Source: Vibrio splendidus (GTDB lineage Bacteria; Pseudomonadota; Gammaproteobacteria; Enterobacterales; Vibrionaceae). Taken from it: DNA of 64,000 nt. The stretch spans positions 1,550,001 through 1,614,000 of the forward strand of contig NZ_LNRF01000001.1 in NCBI RefSeq assembly GCF_001557875.1, written 5' to 3'. The translations under genes were made by a program, and so were the position numbers. The notes under the pieces are model-generated. The model was not told the DNA's origin and searched no databases. It saw only the letters and a list, made by a program, of their open reading frames with translations. Positions 19,929 to 28,225 of this stretch are shown here, in pieces (within the stretch, counting starts at the first letter, position 1; the number at the start of each line of letters is the position of its first letter).

Positions 19929-20089
19929 CATGGCCTCCATCTTTACTTCTTGTAGGTTCGGAACCCCCACAGAGTAAACCAAATTAGCCAATTCGTCATA
20001 GAGTTATCATGCAAAGATGGACTATTTCTAAGATAGTCAGCACAATATTCAGATAATATGCACCAACCCCCGCTTAATATGGAAATGAA

Positions 20090-20968
20090 ATGAACCTTTC
20101 TCAAGTCCAAGCCTTTTGTTCCGTTGCTGATTTAGGATCAGTTTCTGAAGCCGCACGTCAGTTAGAATGCAACCGAACCAAACTCAGCATGTCGATTAAA
20201 GCCTTGGAAAAAGAGTTAGATGTCGAGTTGTTTGTACGTAGCGGAAACCACGTTGAACTTTCTGAAGCAGGCAAAGCGATTTACAAGGATTGCGAAGGCC
20301 TATTGGTGACTGCTGCTCGTATTAAGCAAACCTGCTTGCATGTTTCGGGCGAATTCAACGCCGAGATATGGATTGCACGCGACGACTCATTACCCGATGA
20401 TATGTGGCAGGACTTATCTCACGCCTTAAATAACAAGTACCCTTCTACCTCATTCAATTTTGTTCTCGCATCTAGTGGTGACTTAGCCAACCTGGTCGAA
20501 ACTCAGCAAGTCGATTTTGCATTTGGTGTAGATTATGAACGTGTCGATGACCCTAGAATTATCTACAACCCTCTTGGTAAGATTCGAATGATGTCTGTGT
20601 GCAAAAAAGGGCATGATCTTAGCGCGATGCGACGCGTTTCTGATGAAATACTGAGAAATTCGATGCAAGCTACCATGGTTTATCTCAATGAAAAGGACAA
20701 CCCTGAGCTTGAGCCATTCTCTCGCCGTTACATCGGCTTCTCTAGCTTCGACTTTATGCTGGATACAATTTTACGTGAAGAGGCGTGGGGCGTAATGCCA
20801 GAGCCATTGATTCGCCATTTATTGCGTGAACAAGAGCTAGCCGTGATCAAACACACCTACGGCTTAACGCAAGAAGACTACTGTATGTTCACTGCAGCGG
20901 GCATGGCAGAGCACCCTGGAATGAATTGGTTAGCCGACCAGCTTAGTGATTACTTGTTTGATTTCTAG
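20090..20968 (+). CDS. LysR-family transcriptional regulator
   Basis: This 292-residue regulator has the usual N-terminal helix-turn-helix (VQAFCSVADLGSVSEAARQL, then RTKLSMSIKALEKEL) and an effector domain. The recognition helix is slightly unusual, with NRTKLSMSI where most LysR proteins have SAVS. It is divergent from the methyltransferase gene, the arrangement in which LysR proteins normally control the neighbour and themselves. Effector unknown. Confidence 0.85.
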   Translation: MNLSQVQAFCSVADLGSVSEAARQLECNRTKLSMSIKALEKELDVELFVRSGNHVELSEAGKAIYKDCEGLLVTAARIKQTCLHVSGEFNAEIWIARDDSLPDDMWQDLSHALNNKYPSTSFNFVLASSGDLANLVETQQVDFAFGVDYERVDDPRIIYNPLGKIRMMSVCKKGHDLSAMRRVSDEILRNSMQATMVYLNEKDNPELEPFSRRYIGFSSFDFMLDTILREEAWGVMPEPLIRHLLREQELAVIKHTYGLTQEDYCMFTAAGMAEHPGMNWLADQLSDYLFDF

Positions 20969-21002
20969 ACAGACGACTTTTACTCCATACCTAAGTCTTG
21001 CT

Positions 21003-21353
21003 CTAGAAAACCATCACGTGATCAACCAAGTAACGCCCGTCTTCTTCAACCAACACCATTTCGGCTACAAACTCGCCTTTTGCAATGGTGTACGCTTGTT
21101 TCCATACAAAGGCGATGGAATCTGAGCGTCTGAATAGCGCAACTTGCTCCCGTTCAGCAAAAAAGCCATTACTGTGCTGATAATGGTGACACACCTTTTC
21201 TAAATATTCTGGCGTAACGATGTCTTTCATCCTTTGAGTAAAGTCTCGGCAGTGCTGTTCATGATCAACCTTAGTTGAACCGTCCATCAGGTTATCCATG
21301 ATCGGGTTAGCAATCACCCATAGTTCTTTATCACTGATATCGTCAAACTTCAT
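21003..21353 (-). CDS. 116-residue hypothetical protein
   Basis: Unrecognised cytosolic protein without signal peptide or membrane helix. Length and the alternation in the second half (RRSDSIAFVWKQAY, then FVAEMVLVEEDGRYLVDHVMVF) suggest an NTF2-like cone fold, which often binds a small ligand. It has a good GGAG ribosome site about 8 bp ahead of the ATG. Its leader, 26-73 bp upstream of the start, contains eight perfect copies of a hexanucleotide. An in-frame stop between repeat and start shows that the repeat is not part of this protein. Confidence 0.65.
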   Translation of the reverse strand: MKFDDISDKELWVIANPIMDNLMDGSTKVDHEQHCRDFTQRMKDIVTPEYLEKVCHHYQHSNGFFAEREQVALFRRSDSIAFVWKQAYTIAKGEFVAEMVLVEEDGRYLVDHVMVF

Positions 21354-21682
21354 ATTGATTCACTCCTTGTCCAGTCCATCGCAGTCGCAGTCGCAGTCGC
21401 AGTCGCAGTCGCAGTCGCAGTCGCAGTTCAATCTAGAAGACCAATAAGACCTTAGCGACTAATGTGTTTTATTAATCATAAACGATCCTATTTTAGTTGC
21501 ACATCATCCCCAAAAAACACTCAGCGTCATCTTTACTGACACCGCAACATAGCCTTAAGCCACTGAATTTAATATATTTATATGTATTATCCAAATAAGA
21601 AATATAATCATCATCAGATAAAGTTTGTAAAGTTAGCTCAATATTAGAACAATGAAGTTATCAAAAACATCTGGAAAATATT
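21354..21682. other. gene-free 329 bp between divergent genes
   Basis: Holds the hexanucleotide tandem repeat and, to its right, an AT-rich stretch that must contain the promoter of the CDF transporter gene. No further gene or hairpin was recognised. Confidence 0.6.
21379..21426. repeat. tandem repeat, eight copies of TCGCAG
   Basis: Eight uninterrupted perfect copies (48 bp), flanked by CCA and TTCA. On the minus strand it lies between the probable promoter and the start codon of the 116-residue gene. Perfect hexamers of this length are prone to slippage, so copy number may differ among strains and alter expression. Confidence 0.95.
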
Positions 21683-22579
21683 ATGTGTGACAGGAAAAGC
21701 CAAAACGAAAACCGAGTACTATTGTTCTCAGCCCTTTTAGCATCAGGCTTCGCAGTTGGCGGATTGGTGTTGGGTCTTATCGTTGGCTCTCTGGTCATAG
21801 TATTTGACGGTGTCTATTCTCTTATCAGCTTACTGTTAACTTTATTGTCACTAGCTGCCTCGAAATACATTAATCGCCCATCAGACACTGAGTTCCCATT
21901 TGGTCGAGCAATCATTGAACCAATTGTTATTGCGATTAAAGCCGTTGTGATTCTGCTTGTGGTTGGTTATTCACTGTACTCTGCAATTGGCGCCCTGATG
22001 ACGGGTGGTCGTGAAGTTGATGCCTCTATTGCAACTCTGTTTGGTATTGTCAACGTGTTGGGTTGTGGTTACGCTTGGTGGTACATCGCGAATAAGAGCA
22101 AACGTATGTCTTCAGGGCTGGTTCAGGCTGAGTCTAAACAATGGCAGATGGATACACTATTGAGTGTAGCGGTAACCGCTGGTTTCTTAGTAGCATGGTC
22201 AATGACGTTTTCACCTCTTGCGGCTTACGCAGTGTATGCAGACCCTATGATGATGTTACTAATGTCTTTCTACTTCATCAAAGTACCTTTCGACATGTTA
22301 CGTGAAGCAATGCGCGAACTACTTATGATGTCGGCGACCAAAGATATTTGTGATGCAGTGGATAAGAACGTTGTCGCGGTAGACAAAGAAGCGGATCAAG
22401 ATTTAGAGCTAATGGGCGTGACTAAGGTTGGTCCTGAGCTAAGAATCAACGTTGATATTCATACCAACGACCAACAAGCCATTGCGGTTGATGATATTGA
22501 ACGAACGCGCCGCCAACTGAAGCGACGCCTATCTAAAATGCCTTATGAGCTTCAACTAAACCTCAATGTCGCGAGCTAA
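21683..22579 (+). CDS. cation diffusion facilitator family transporter
   Basis: This 298-residue inner-membrane protein has about six membrane helices in the first 215 residues, then a cytoplasmic C-terminal domain. The first helices carry GLIVGSLVIVFDGVYSLISL, a variant of the CDF signature in which Asp remains and flanking residues differ from FieF. FPFGRAIIEPIV matches the loop after helix 2. Such carriers exchange divalent metals (Zn, Fe, Mn, Co) for protons. The metal cannot be read here; the His/Asp positions of FieF are not all conserved. The C-terminal domain has DVDIHTND, like the cytoplasmic ferredoxin-like fold of CDF proteins. Confidence 0.82.
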   Translation: MCDRKSQNENRVLLFSALLASGFAVGGLVLGLIVGSLVIVFDGVYSLISLLLTLLSLAASKYINRPSDTEFPFGRAIIEPIVIAIKAVVILLVVGYSLYSAIGALMTGGREVDASIATLFGIVNVLGCGYAWWYIANKSKRMSSGLVQAESKQWQMDTLLSVAVTAGFLVAWSMTFSPLAAYAVYADPMMMLLMSFYFIKVPFDMLREAMRELLMMSATKDICDAVDKNVVAVDKEADQDLELMGVTKVGPELRINVDIHTNDQQAIAVDDIERTRRQLKRRLSKMPYELQLNLNVAS

Positions 22580-22618
22580 GATTTCACCTAGCAAATGACG
22601 CTGGCACACTAGCGCAAA

Positions 22619-23548
22619 TTAAAACTGAGATTGAACCTTTTTAGAAGCCGACGCCTTTGCCGTCGGCTTTTCTCTTGTTACCCACCAGCAAGCCAGTGAG
22701 CCAACAGTTACCATACATACGCCCTGCCAAAACGTCATGGTCAATGACAAGCCCAAAATCACCGAAGAGAGTAAGGTCGCGAAAATTGGCGTAAAGTACG
22801 ACATGGTCGCAAGAAACACCATGTTGCCACCAAGAATCGCAGTATTCCAAAGTGCATAGCCTGCGCCCATACAAGCGCCAGCTAACGCTAGGTCAATCGC
22901 CGCACTCGTTGTCATCACCATGCCGGTTTCATCACTCAATGCGTACTTGATCCACAGAGTGATCGCCGTAGCGATAAAGAAAAGCACAATCGCATTCTGC
23001 CCTTTCGCGACACGCTGGGTGTAGTTGCAGTAAACAGCCCAAATAATCGCACCGAAAAACGCCATAGAATAGGTTTTAGGGTTGGTCGCAATGTTGGCTG
23101 CAATTTGTTCAACAGATAGGCCTTGGTCACCGCTTATGCTCCAAGCCACACCAAAGAATGCCAAAAAGATACTTGGATAAACCAACCAGTTAATCTTTTT
23201 ATCGCTAAGCAGCACTGCAAATAACACTGTCAGTGCTGGCCATAGATAGTTGATTACAGCCATCTCTATCGCTTGATGTCGGCTGTTAGCCATTCCCAAA
23301 GCCAGAGCCAAGAAAATTTCATAACAAACGAACAAGGCACCGCCGATCAGCAAATAAGACTTAGAAAAGCGTGACAGTTTTGGTAGCCCCATAACACAGA
23401 CCAACAACAGCGAACTCACCGTGTAAAGACTGGCTGCGCCACCAATTGGACCTAGCTGTTCTGAGACACTACGAGACAGAGCAATCAAGCAACTCCATAG
23501 TAAAATAGCCACAATACCGTAACAGCTATAGCGATGAGTTTTCAGCAC
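22619..23548 (-). CDS. yddG: YddG-like aromatic amino acid DMT exporter
   Basis: This 309-residue protein with ten predicted membrane helices belongs to the EamA/drug-metabolite transporter family. Features of YddG are visible: an opening GIVAILLWSCLIALSRSVSE, EMAVINYLWPALTVLFAVLL after the first repeat, and GAGYALWNTAILGGNMVFLA in the second. YddG exports aromatic amino acids and toxic analogues such as methyl viologen. It is followed within 76 bp upstream by yjjG on the same strand, so the two may be co-transcribed. The convergent CDF gene ends 39 bp away, and its terminator lies inside the last codons of this gene. Confidence 0.85.
   Translation of the reverse strand: MLKTHRYSCYGIVAILLWSCLIALSRSVSEQLGPIGGAASLYTVSSLLLVCVMGLPKLSRFSKSYLLIGGALFVCYEIFLALALGMANSRHQAIEMAVINYLWPALTVLFAVLLSDKKINWLVYPSIFLAFFGVAWSISGDQGLSVEQIAANIATNPKTYSMAFFGAIIWAVYCNYTQRVAKGQNAIVLFFIATAITLWIKYALSDETGMVMTTSAAIDLALAGACMGAGYALWNTAILGGNMVFLATMSYFTPIFATLLSSVILGLSLTMTFWQGVCMVTVGSLACWWVTREKPTAKASASKKVQSQF
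22645..22675 (+). terminator. terminator for the CDF gene inside the 3' end of yddG
   Basis: AAGCCGACG pairs with CGTCGGCTT across seven bases and is followed by TTCTCTT on the plus strand. It falls within the last codons of the antisense yddG gene, so converging transcripts overlap. Confidence 0.65.
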
Positions 23549-23624
23549 GCCTTTTCCTTTATCTATTTTTAATTAATTATAAGTTACTGGTTTTTCATTA
23601 TGAGCTCAGGCCATTAGCCATCAG

Positions 23625-24299
23625 CTATGCCAGCAAAAGTGCTTGTAAGTCAGCCAAAGACTTCACTTGATAATGAGGATTAATACCCGCTGGCGTTGCC
23701 TTTTCTTGGCTGTTTAACCAACAAGTTTCGATGCCAAAATCGAGTCCGCCTAGAATATCTGAATGTGGGTTATCCCCGACCATCAATACTCGTTGCTTAG
23801 ATGGTAACCCGATCAGCTTATGGGCATATTCAAAAATTTGTGCATCCGGTTTGGCTACCCCAACCTCTTCAGAAATAATCACGTGATCAAAGTAACCCGT
23901 CATTCCAGTGCGTTCTAAACGGATAGATTGCAGCTCGGTGAAACCGTTAGTAATGATGCCCATGTTCACTTTGCCTTTTAAAGACTCCATCAACTCTTGT
24001 GCACCCGGTAATAAAGAGCAGATATCCGCCATCGCTGTTAAGAATGCACTGTTTAAAGCTGCGGTTGTTGTCTCTAATTTCTCAGCCCAGCTTTCGAAGC
24101 GAGTGTGCTTTAATTGGTCTGCGGTAATGCGGCCATCTTGGTAATCGACCCAAAGTGGCAAGTTAACCTTTTGATAAGCCGAATAATCCTGTTCGCTGAA
24201 GTCCACACCAAAACGAGAAAACATCAGCTTCATTCCCTGATAAGCATCAAAATGGAACAAGGTTTCGTCTGCATCAAAGAATATCCAGTCGTACTTCAT
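23625..24299 (-). CDS. yjjG: pyrimidine 5'-nucleotidase YjjG, HAD family
   Basis: This 224-residue HAD phosphatase carries motif I FFDADETLFHF with the nucleophile Asp, motif II GIITNGFTELQ, the lysine of motif III in VGVAKPDAQIF, and motif IV MVGDNPHSDILGG. Length and sequence fit YjjG, which removes phosphate from pyrimidine nucleoside monophosphates, including non-canonical ones, and so cleanses the nucleotide pool. Located 76 bp upstream of yddG on the same strand. Confidence 0.9.
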   Translation of the reverse strand: MKYDWIFFDADETLFHFDAYQGMKLMFSRFGVDFSEQDYSAYQKVNLPLWVDYQDGRITADQLKHTRFESWAEKLETTTAALNSAFLTAMADICSLLPGAQELMESLKGKVNMGIITNGFTELQSIRLERTGMTGYFDHVIISEEVGVAKPDAQIFEYAHKLIGLPSKQRVLMVGDNPHSDILGGLDFGIETCWLNSQEKATPAGINPHYQVKSLADLQALLLA

Positions 24300-24455
24300 T
24301 TTATTTCCTATTAATCGCGCTGTTGAGCTGTGTTTATCTTTAGTTGTTCATTGGCTCAAAGGCCAGATGTTCATTCTACTACCAATTTTGTGAGCCTGAA
24401 TATAGTTCTAATAATTTATAGAAAACAAGCCACAAGTCATGATGTATCGCAAATT

Positions 24456-24485
24456 TTGCCACATATTAAACCAATACCATACAAT
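24456..24485 (+). promoter_or_regulatory. predicted sigma-70 promoter for the small gene at 24513
   Basis: TTGCCA and TACAAT are separated by 18 bp and end 27 bp before the ATG. The match is read by eye. Confidence 0.45.
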
Positions 24486-24512
24486 AAATACACTTAGGTA
24501 CCGGGAGGTACT

Positions 24513-24665
24513 ATGAAGCACTTTTTACCATCGTCTGTCATGCTTACCCCTTTTCTTGTCAAATACTATGACGAGGAGTCAGAAGACACGCTTGATTCTG
24601 AAGAGCCACAAGAGCCTGAAATTGAATGCAGTGATGACTCAGATAAAACGTCGACACCAGCCTAA
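24513..24665 (+). CDS. 50-residue acidic small protein
   Basis: A short gene with a very strong ribosome site (GGGAGG, six bases before ATG) and a plausible promoter just upstream. The N-terminal third is hydrophobic and basic (MKHFLPSSVMLTPFLVKYY); the rest is a highly acidic tail rich in Glu, Asp and Ser, with one cysteine. No domain is recognised. It could be a small secreted or membrane-associated peptide or a regulatory adaptor. It is followed by a second tiny frame and then yiaY, all on the same strand. Confidence 0.6.
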   Translation: MKHFLPSSVMLTPFLVKYYDEESEDTLDSEEPQEPEIECSDDSDKTSTPA

Positions 24666-24680
24666 CTAGAGGAGTTTTCA

Positions 24681-24728
24681 ATGAAAAACCTTATTTTTCA
24701 TTGTTATAGAGCACCATACTGTCTCTAA
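24681..24728 (+). CDS. 15-residue peptide MKNLIFHCYRAPYCL
   Basis: A tiny frame with a strong ribosome site (GAGGAG, six bases before ATG), 15 bp after the previous small gene. The peptide has two cysteines seven residues apart and two tyrosines. It could be a leader peptide controlling yiaY by translation-coupled attenuation, or a real micropeptide; no terminator-like hairpin was found right after it. Confidence is low because of size. Confidence 0.35.
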   Translation: MKNLIFHCYRAPYCL

Positions 24729-24926
24729 TTTAGTCGATTTATCGCGATCTATTACTGACAATCAACACAGCCAAAAACCATGAAAACGATTGCTATATGA
24801 GCCCTATCACAACGACTAATCACAAAGTAGTAGTTCGAATTCAAAGTTGTTCCAGATCAATGGTCGACCACTTGAATGCCGACAACATGTAGGAAATTAA
24901 AAATCATAATTAACGGAGTTTTTCCA

Positions 24927-26075
24927 ATGTCTACTGCATTTTACATCCCTACAATCAACTTCATGGGTACTGGCTGTCTGAAGGATGCTGCTGATAGCAT
25001 TCAGTCTCAAGGCTTTAAAAAAGGTCTGATCGTAACTGATAAGATCTTGAATCAAATTGGTGTTGTTAAGCAGGTACAAGACCTTCTTAGCCAGCGCGGC
25101 GTAGACGCAGTTGTATTCGATGGCACTCAACCAAACCCAACCATCACTAACGTGAACGATGGTCTAGAATTGCTGACTGACAACGATTGTGATTTCGTTG
25201 TTTCTCTAGGTGGCGGTTCTCCACACGACTGTGCAAAAGGCATCGCTCTGGTTGCTTCTAACGGCGGCAAGATTGCAGACTACGAAGGCGTAGACCAATC
25301 TGAAAAGCCAATGATGCCTCTTATCGCTATCAACACTACAGCTGGTACAGCATCAGAAATGACACGTTTCTGCATCATCACTGATGAGGAACGTCACATT
25401 AAGATGGCTATCGTTGATAAGCACACTACACCGCTTATCTCAGTAAACGATCCTGAGTTGATGCTTGCTAAGCCTGCGTCACTAACTGCTGCAACCGGTA
25501 TGGATGCGCTAACCCACGCCATCGAGGCTTACGTTTCTATCGCAGCAACACCAATCACAGATGCTGTAGCGATTAAAGCGATTGAACTTGTACAAGCGCA
25601 CCTAAGAACTGCAGTGGCACACGGCGAAGACATTGAAGCTCGTGAGCAAATGGCTTACGCACAATTCATGGCTGGCATGGCGTTCAACAACGCGTCACTG
25701 GGTTACGTTCATGCAATGGCGCACCAACTGGGTGGTTTCTACGACCTTCCACACGGTGTATGTAACGCTATCTTGCTACCACACGTTCAACGCTACAATG
25801 CACAAGTGTGCCCTGAGCGTCTTCGTGATGTTGCAAAAGCAATGGGCGTGAATGTGGAAGGCATGACAGCAGAGCAAGGAGCAGAAGCGGCGATCAATGC
25901 GATTGTTCAACTTGCAAACGACGTGAACATCCCAACGGGTATCGCACAGCTTGGTGCTAAGCTCGAAGACATCCCTACTCTATCTGACAACGCACTGAAA
26001 GATGCTTGTGGTTTCACTAACCCTAAACAAGCAACTCACGAAGAGATCTCAGCGATCTTCGAAGCAGCAATGTAA
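24927..26075 (+). CDS. yiaY: iron-containing alcohol dehydrogenase YiaY
   Basis: This 382-residue group III alcohol dehydrogenase is very close to E. coli YiaY, which oxidises or reduces short alcohols and can act on L-threonine. Visible are the nucleotide-binding [30 protein letters not shown], the signature [18 protein letters not shown], and the iron ligands in [23 protein letters not shown]. The start at 24927 has an AACGGAG site about nine bases ahead. A longer frame from 24876 lacks family similarity and overlaps that site. Codon use is strongly biased, suggesting high expression. It is preceded by two tiny genes. Confidence 0.93.
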   Translation: MSTAFYIPTINFMGTGCLKDAADSIQSQGFKKGLIVTDKILNQIGVVKQVQDLLSQRGVDAVVFDGTQPNPTITNVNDGLELLTDNDCDFVVSLGGGSPHDCAKGIALVASNGGKIADYEGVDQSEKPMMPLIAINTTAGTASEMTRFCIITDEERHIKMAIVDKHTTPLISVNDPELMLAKPASLTAATGMDALTHAIEAYVSIAATPITDAVAIKAIELVQAHLRTAVAHGEDIEAREQMAYAQFMAGMAFNNASLGYVHAMAHQLGGFYDLPHGVCNAILLPHVQRYNAQVCPERLRDVAKAMGVNVEGMTAEQGAEAAINAIVQLANDVNIPTGIAQLGAKLEDIPTLSDNALKDACGFTNPKQATHEEISAIFEAAM

Positions 26076-26106
26076 TCTAGTTTCTGAAACAAATCGATAA
26101 AAACAC

Positions 26107-26139
26107 AAACGGGCTCACCTTCTGAGCCCGTTTCTTTTA
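26107..26139 (+). terminator. terminator after yiaY
   Basis: ACGGGCTCA pairs with TGAGCCCGT across five bases and is followed by TTCTTTT. Confidence 0.85.
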
Positions 26140-26281
26140 TCTGTCCAATCCCTTTCAAACCTTTGCTTTCCCCACTCCCTAAAGCCTTTAATCAATAGCC
26201 ACTCATCACGAAAAAGTCGCATTGTTGCGATCGCTTGGTTATAGTTAACCTATTGATATACAGAATAACAAACAGGTTCCA

Positions 26282-27205
26282 TTGAGTCGTAGGATAGCTA
26301 GCACCTCATTATTGGCGTCACTCATTTCATACTCAGTTCAAGCAGAGGAACAAAATGAGTGTCACAGTCAGCCGTTAGAAGACGCCCCTGTCGAAAAAGC
26401 CTACCACTTCCTGAACAGTAAGTTTTGCCAACCTGCGTTGTGGTTTGATAGCTTCTTTGTGGATGACCGTATTACCGAAGATGCCAGAGCGGGTACGTCT
26501 GTACGTTGGTATAACGATTTTATTTATTCTGAAGGCGGCGATGTCGACTACTCCACAAAACTAAAAGCGCGTTTACACCTCCCCTTTGTGAGTAAGCGTC
26601 TGAAATTAATCTACGAATCTGTCAGCGATGAAGAGTTCTTGGATTTCTTCCCGCAAGATTCTGAGGAATTAGAAAGTGCACTTGGTCTGCGTTACGACGC
26701 CTATGCCAAGGGATATAGCAGCTTCAATATTAAGGCGACATTACGACCGCGTATCGAAGCTCGCTACCGTTTTACCTACCCTCTCACAACCGATGCGGTA
26801 TTCAGGATTACCCAGCGTGTATATCAAGAAAAACAAGAGACTGGCGAAATCACTGACATCGATTTTGATCTTTCCTTAAGTGATGATTTCTTGGCTCGAT
26901 GGTCGAGCTTTGCGGGGTATAACGACGACCTTAAAGGTTGGAACTATGGTACGGGATTAACCTTGTATCACTACCTTGCCCAAGACCAAGCGCTGCAATA
27001 TAGCGCCACGATTAATGCAACGGATGAGCCTTATAATCATTACGAATACGCTCAAGTTTCGATTACCTACCGACAAAATGTATGGAAAGAGTGGCTGTTC
27101 TACGAACTCATTCCTCGTTATCAATGGGAGCGAGAGCCCAATGAGAAACATACCGAAGAAGCCAACATCACCCTTCGACTTGAAGTCCTGTTTAACAATG
27201 TCTAG
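26282..27205 (+). CDS. hypothetical outer-membrane beta-barrel protein
   Basis: This 307-residue protein begins with a signal peptide (basic RR, hydrophobic to about residue 20, cleavage near VQAEEQ). The mature part alternates polar and aromatic/hydrophobic residues in many short stretches (ARYRFTYPLTTDAVFRITQRV, then YAQVSITYRQNVWKEWLFYELIPRY) and ends LRLEVLFNNV, as expected of a barrel made of about 12 strands. The start is TTG at 26282 with AGG five bases ahead; no ATG or GTG is available before the upstream stop at 26246. The C-terminal residue is Val, not the usual Phe. Family not recognised. Confidence 0.6.
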   Translation: MSRRIASTSLLASLISYSVQAEEQNECHSQPLEDAPVEKAYHFLNSKFCQPALWFDSFFVDDRITEDARAGTSVRWYNDFIYSEGGDVDYSTKLKARLHLPFVSKRLKLIYESVSDEEFLDFFPQDSEELESALGLRYDAYAKGYSSFNIKATLRPRIEARYRFTYPLTTDAVFRITQRVYQEKQETGEITDIDFDLSLSDDFLARWSSFAGYNDDLKGWNYGTGLTLYHYLAQDQALQYSATINATDEPYNHYEYAQVSITYRQNVWKEWLFYELIPRYQWEREPNEKHTEEANITLRLEVLFNNV

Positions 27206-27265
27206 CTCAAGCACGTTTAGTTATTGTTTGTGATATGAGCATCGAGAGATAAGAACATAGGCACA

Positions 27266-27295
27266 AAAAAAGCACATCATGCGATGTGCTTTTCA
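27266..27295. terminator. bidirectional terminator
   Basis: AAAAGCACATC pairs with GATGTGCTTTT across a four-base loop, between the converging barrel gene and yccF. Confidence 0.8.
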
Positions 27296-27320
27296 ATTAT
27301 ATAAAGTTCAAGCTGAAACC

Positions 27321-27755
27321 TTAACCTTTATAATTTCTCACTCGTGCCGCTTCTGCTTCACGTTTATCGACAACCGTCTTACCGATTGGCGCTAACGAGA
27401 TAACCGCTAGTTTAAGGTGTTGAATCGCGAACGGAATACCGATGATGGTAATGAAACACGCCACAGCTGACATGATGTGACCAATAGCCAACCAGATACC
27501 CGCAAACAAGAACCAAATAATGTTACCAATCACACCTAGCGGACTCGTGCCAATGTCCATTTCATTGGTCAGCTCATCACGAGAAATTGCTTCCTGACCA
27601 AATGGGAAGAATGAGAAGTTACCCATAACAAAACATGCTCTGCCCCATGGAATACCAACGATGGTTAGGAATGCGAGCAGTCCGAAGAACCACCAAGCTA
27701 GCCCCATAAATACGCCACCGAACAGAAACCAAATGATGTTTCCTATTGTTTTCAT
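27321..27755 (-). CDS. yccF: YccF-domain inner-membrane protein
   Basis: This 144-residue membrane protein contains two YccF repeats: NIIWFLFGGVFMGLAWWFFG with GIPWGRACFVMG, and NIIWFLFAGIWLAIGHIMSA with GIPFAIQHLKLA. It matches E. coli YccF in length. Four hydrophobic stretches are visible. In E. coli it sits between yccS and helD; here it lies about 14 kb away, alone. Function is not known. Confidence 0.88.
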   Translation of the reverse strand: MKTIGNIIWFLFGGVFMGLAWWFFGLLAFLTIVGIPWGRACFVMGNFSFFPFGQEAISRDELTNEMDIGTSPLGVIGNIIWFLFAGIWLAIGHIMSAVACFITIIGIPFAIQHLKLAVISLAPIGKTVVDKREAEAARVRNYKG

Positions 27756-27989
27756 TCTGTATTCTCCAAATCTTTGAATGCTGTTTATTTAATATGCCGA
27801 GTAAGGCAATGATTGTTGTAATAGGTTCATTATTGTTGAACCTTTATGAACTGTTTATGAATCACTTACATTTTATGTGATTGATACACGCCACGAAACG
27901 TCAAATCCGCATAGGGCAATTTGAATTTATTTGATACCATTCAGTTATCACCTAAGCACTGACTCAACAACGAATTTAAGGCCGAATCT

Positions 27990-28115
27990 ATGAGCAATAC
28001 AGAGCAACCTAAAAAGAAAATGAAGAATTGGGTGCCTATCGTCTTCTTCGGACTTCTAAGCACAGTTCCAGTATTCATGTTCCTAGTCGACGTCTACATC
28101 AACCAGTATATGTAA
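27990..28115 (+). CDS. 41-residue single-helix membrane protein
   Basis: A small gene encoding a lysine-rich N-terminus (about residues 7-12), one hydrophobic helix (about 14-35) and a short tail. It is predicted to sit in the inner membrane with the N-terminus in the cytoplasm. An AAGG site lies about nine bases ahead of the ATG. A long hairpin follows the gene at 28139-28172. The family is not recognised, but the composition argues for a genuine small membrane protein. Confidence 0.55.
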   Translation: MSNTEQPKKKMKNWVPIVFFGLLSTVPVFMFLVDVYINQYM

Positions 28116-28138
28116 CAGAACCGTCATCCTAGCTGCAT

Positions 28139-28172
28139 AAATGGATACTGGACCAACGGTCTGTATCCATTT
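28139..28172. terminator. long hairpin after the 41-residue gene, possible terminator
   Basis: AAATGGATAC pairs with GTATCCATTT, and GACC/GGTC pairs inside it around an AAC loop. Only three T follow, so termination may be weak. Confidence 0.45.
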
Positions 28173-28225
28173 CAACTAGATCATTTATTCCGCAGTCAGC
28201 TCTTCTGTAATCAACTTTTCCGTAA

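Noticed and set aside
21354..21430. Idea that the TCGCAG repeat codes for a peptide repeat in the adjacent gene
   Set aside because: An in-frame TGA lies between the repeat and the start codon of the 116-residue gene.
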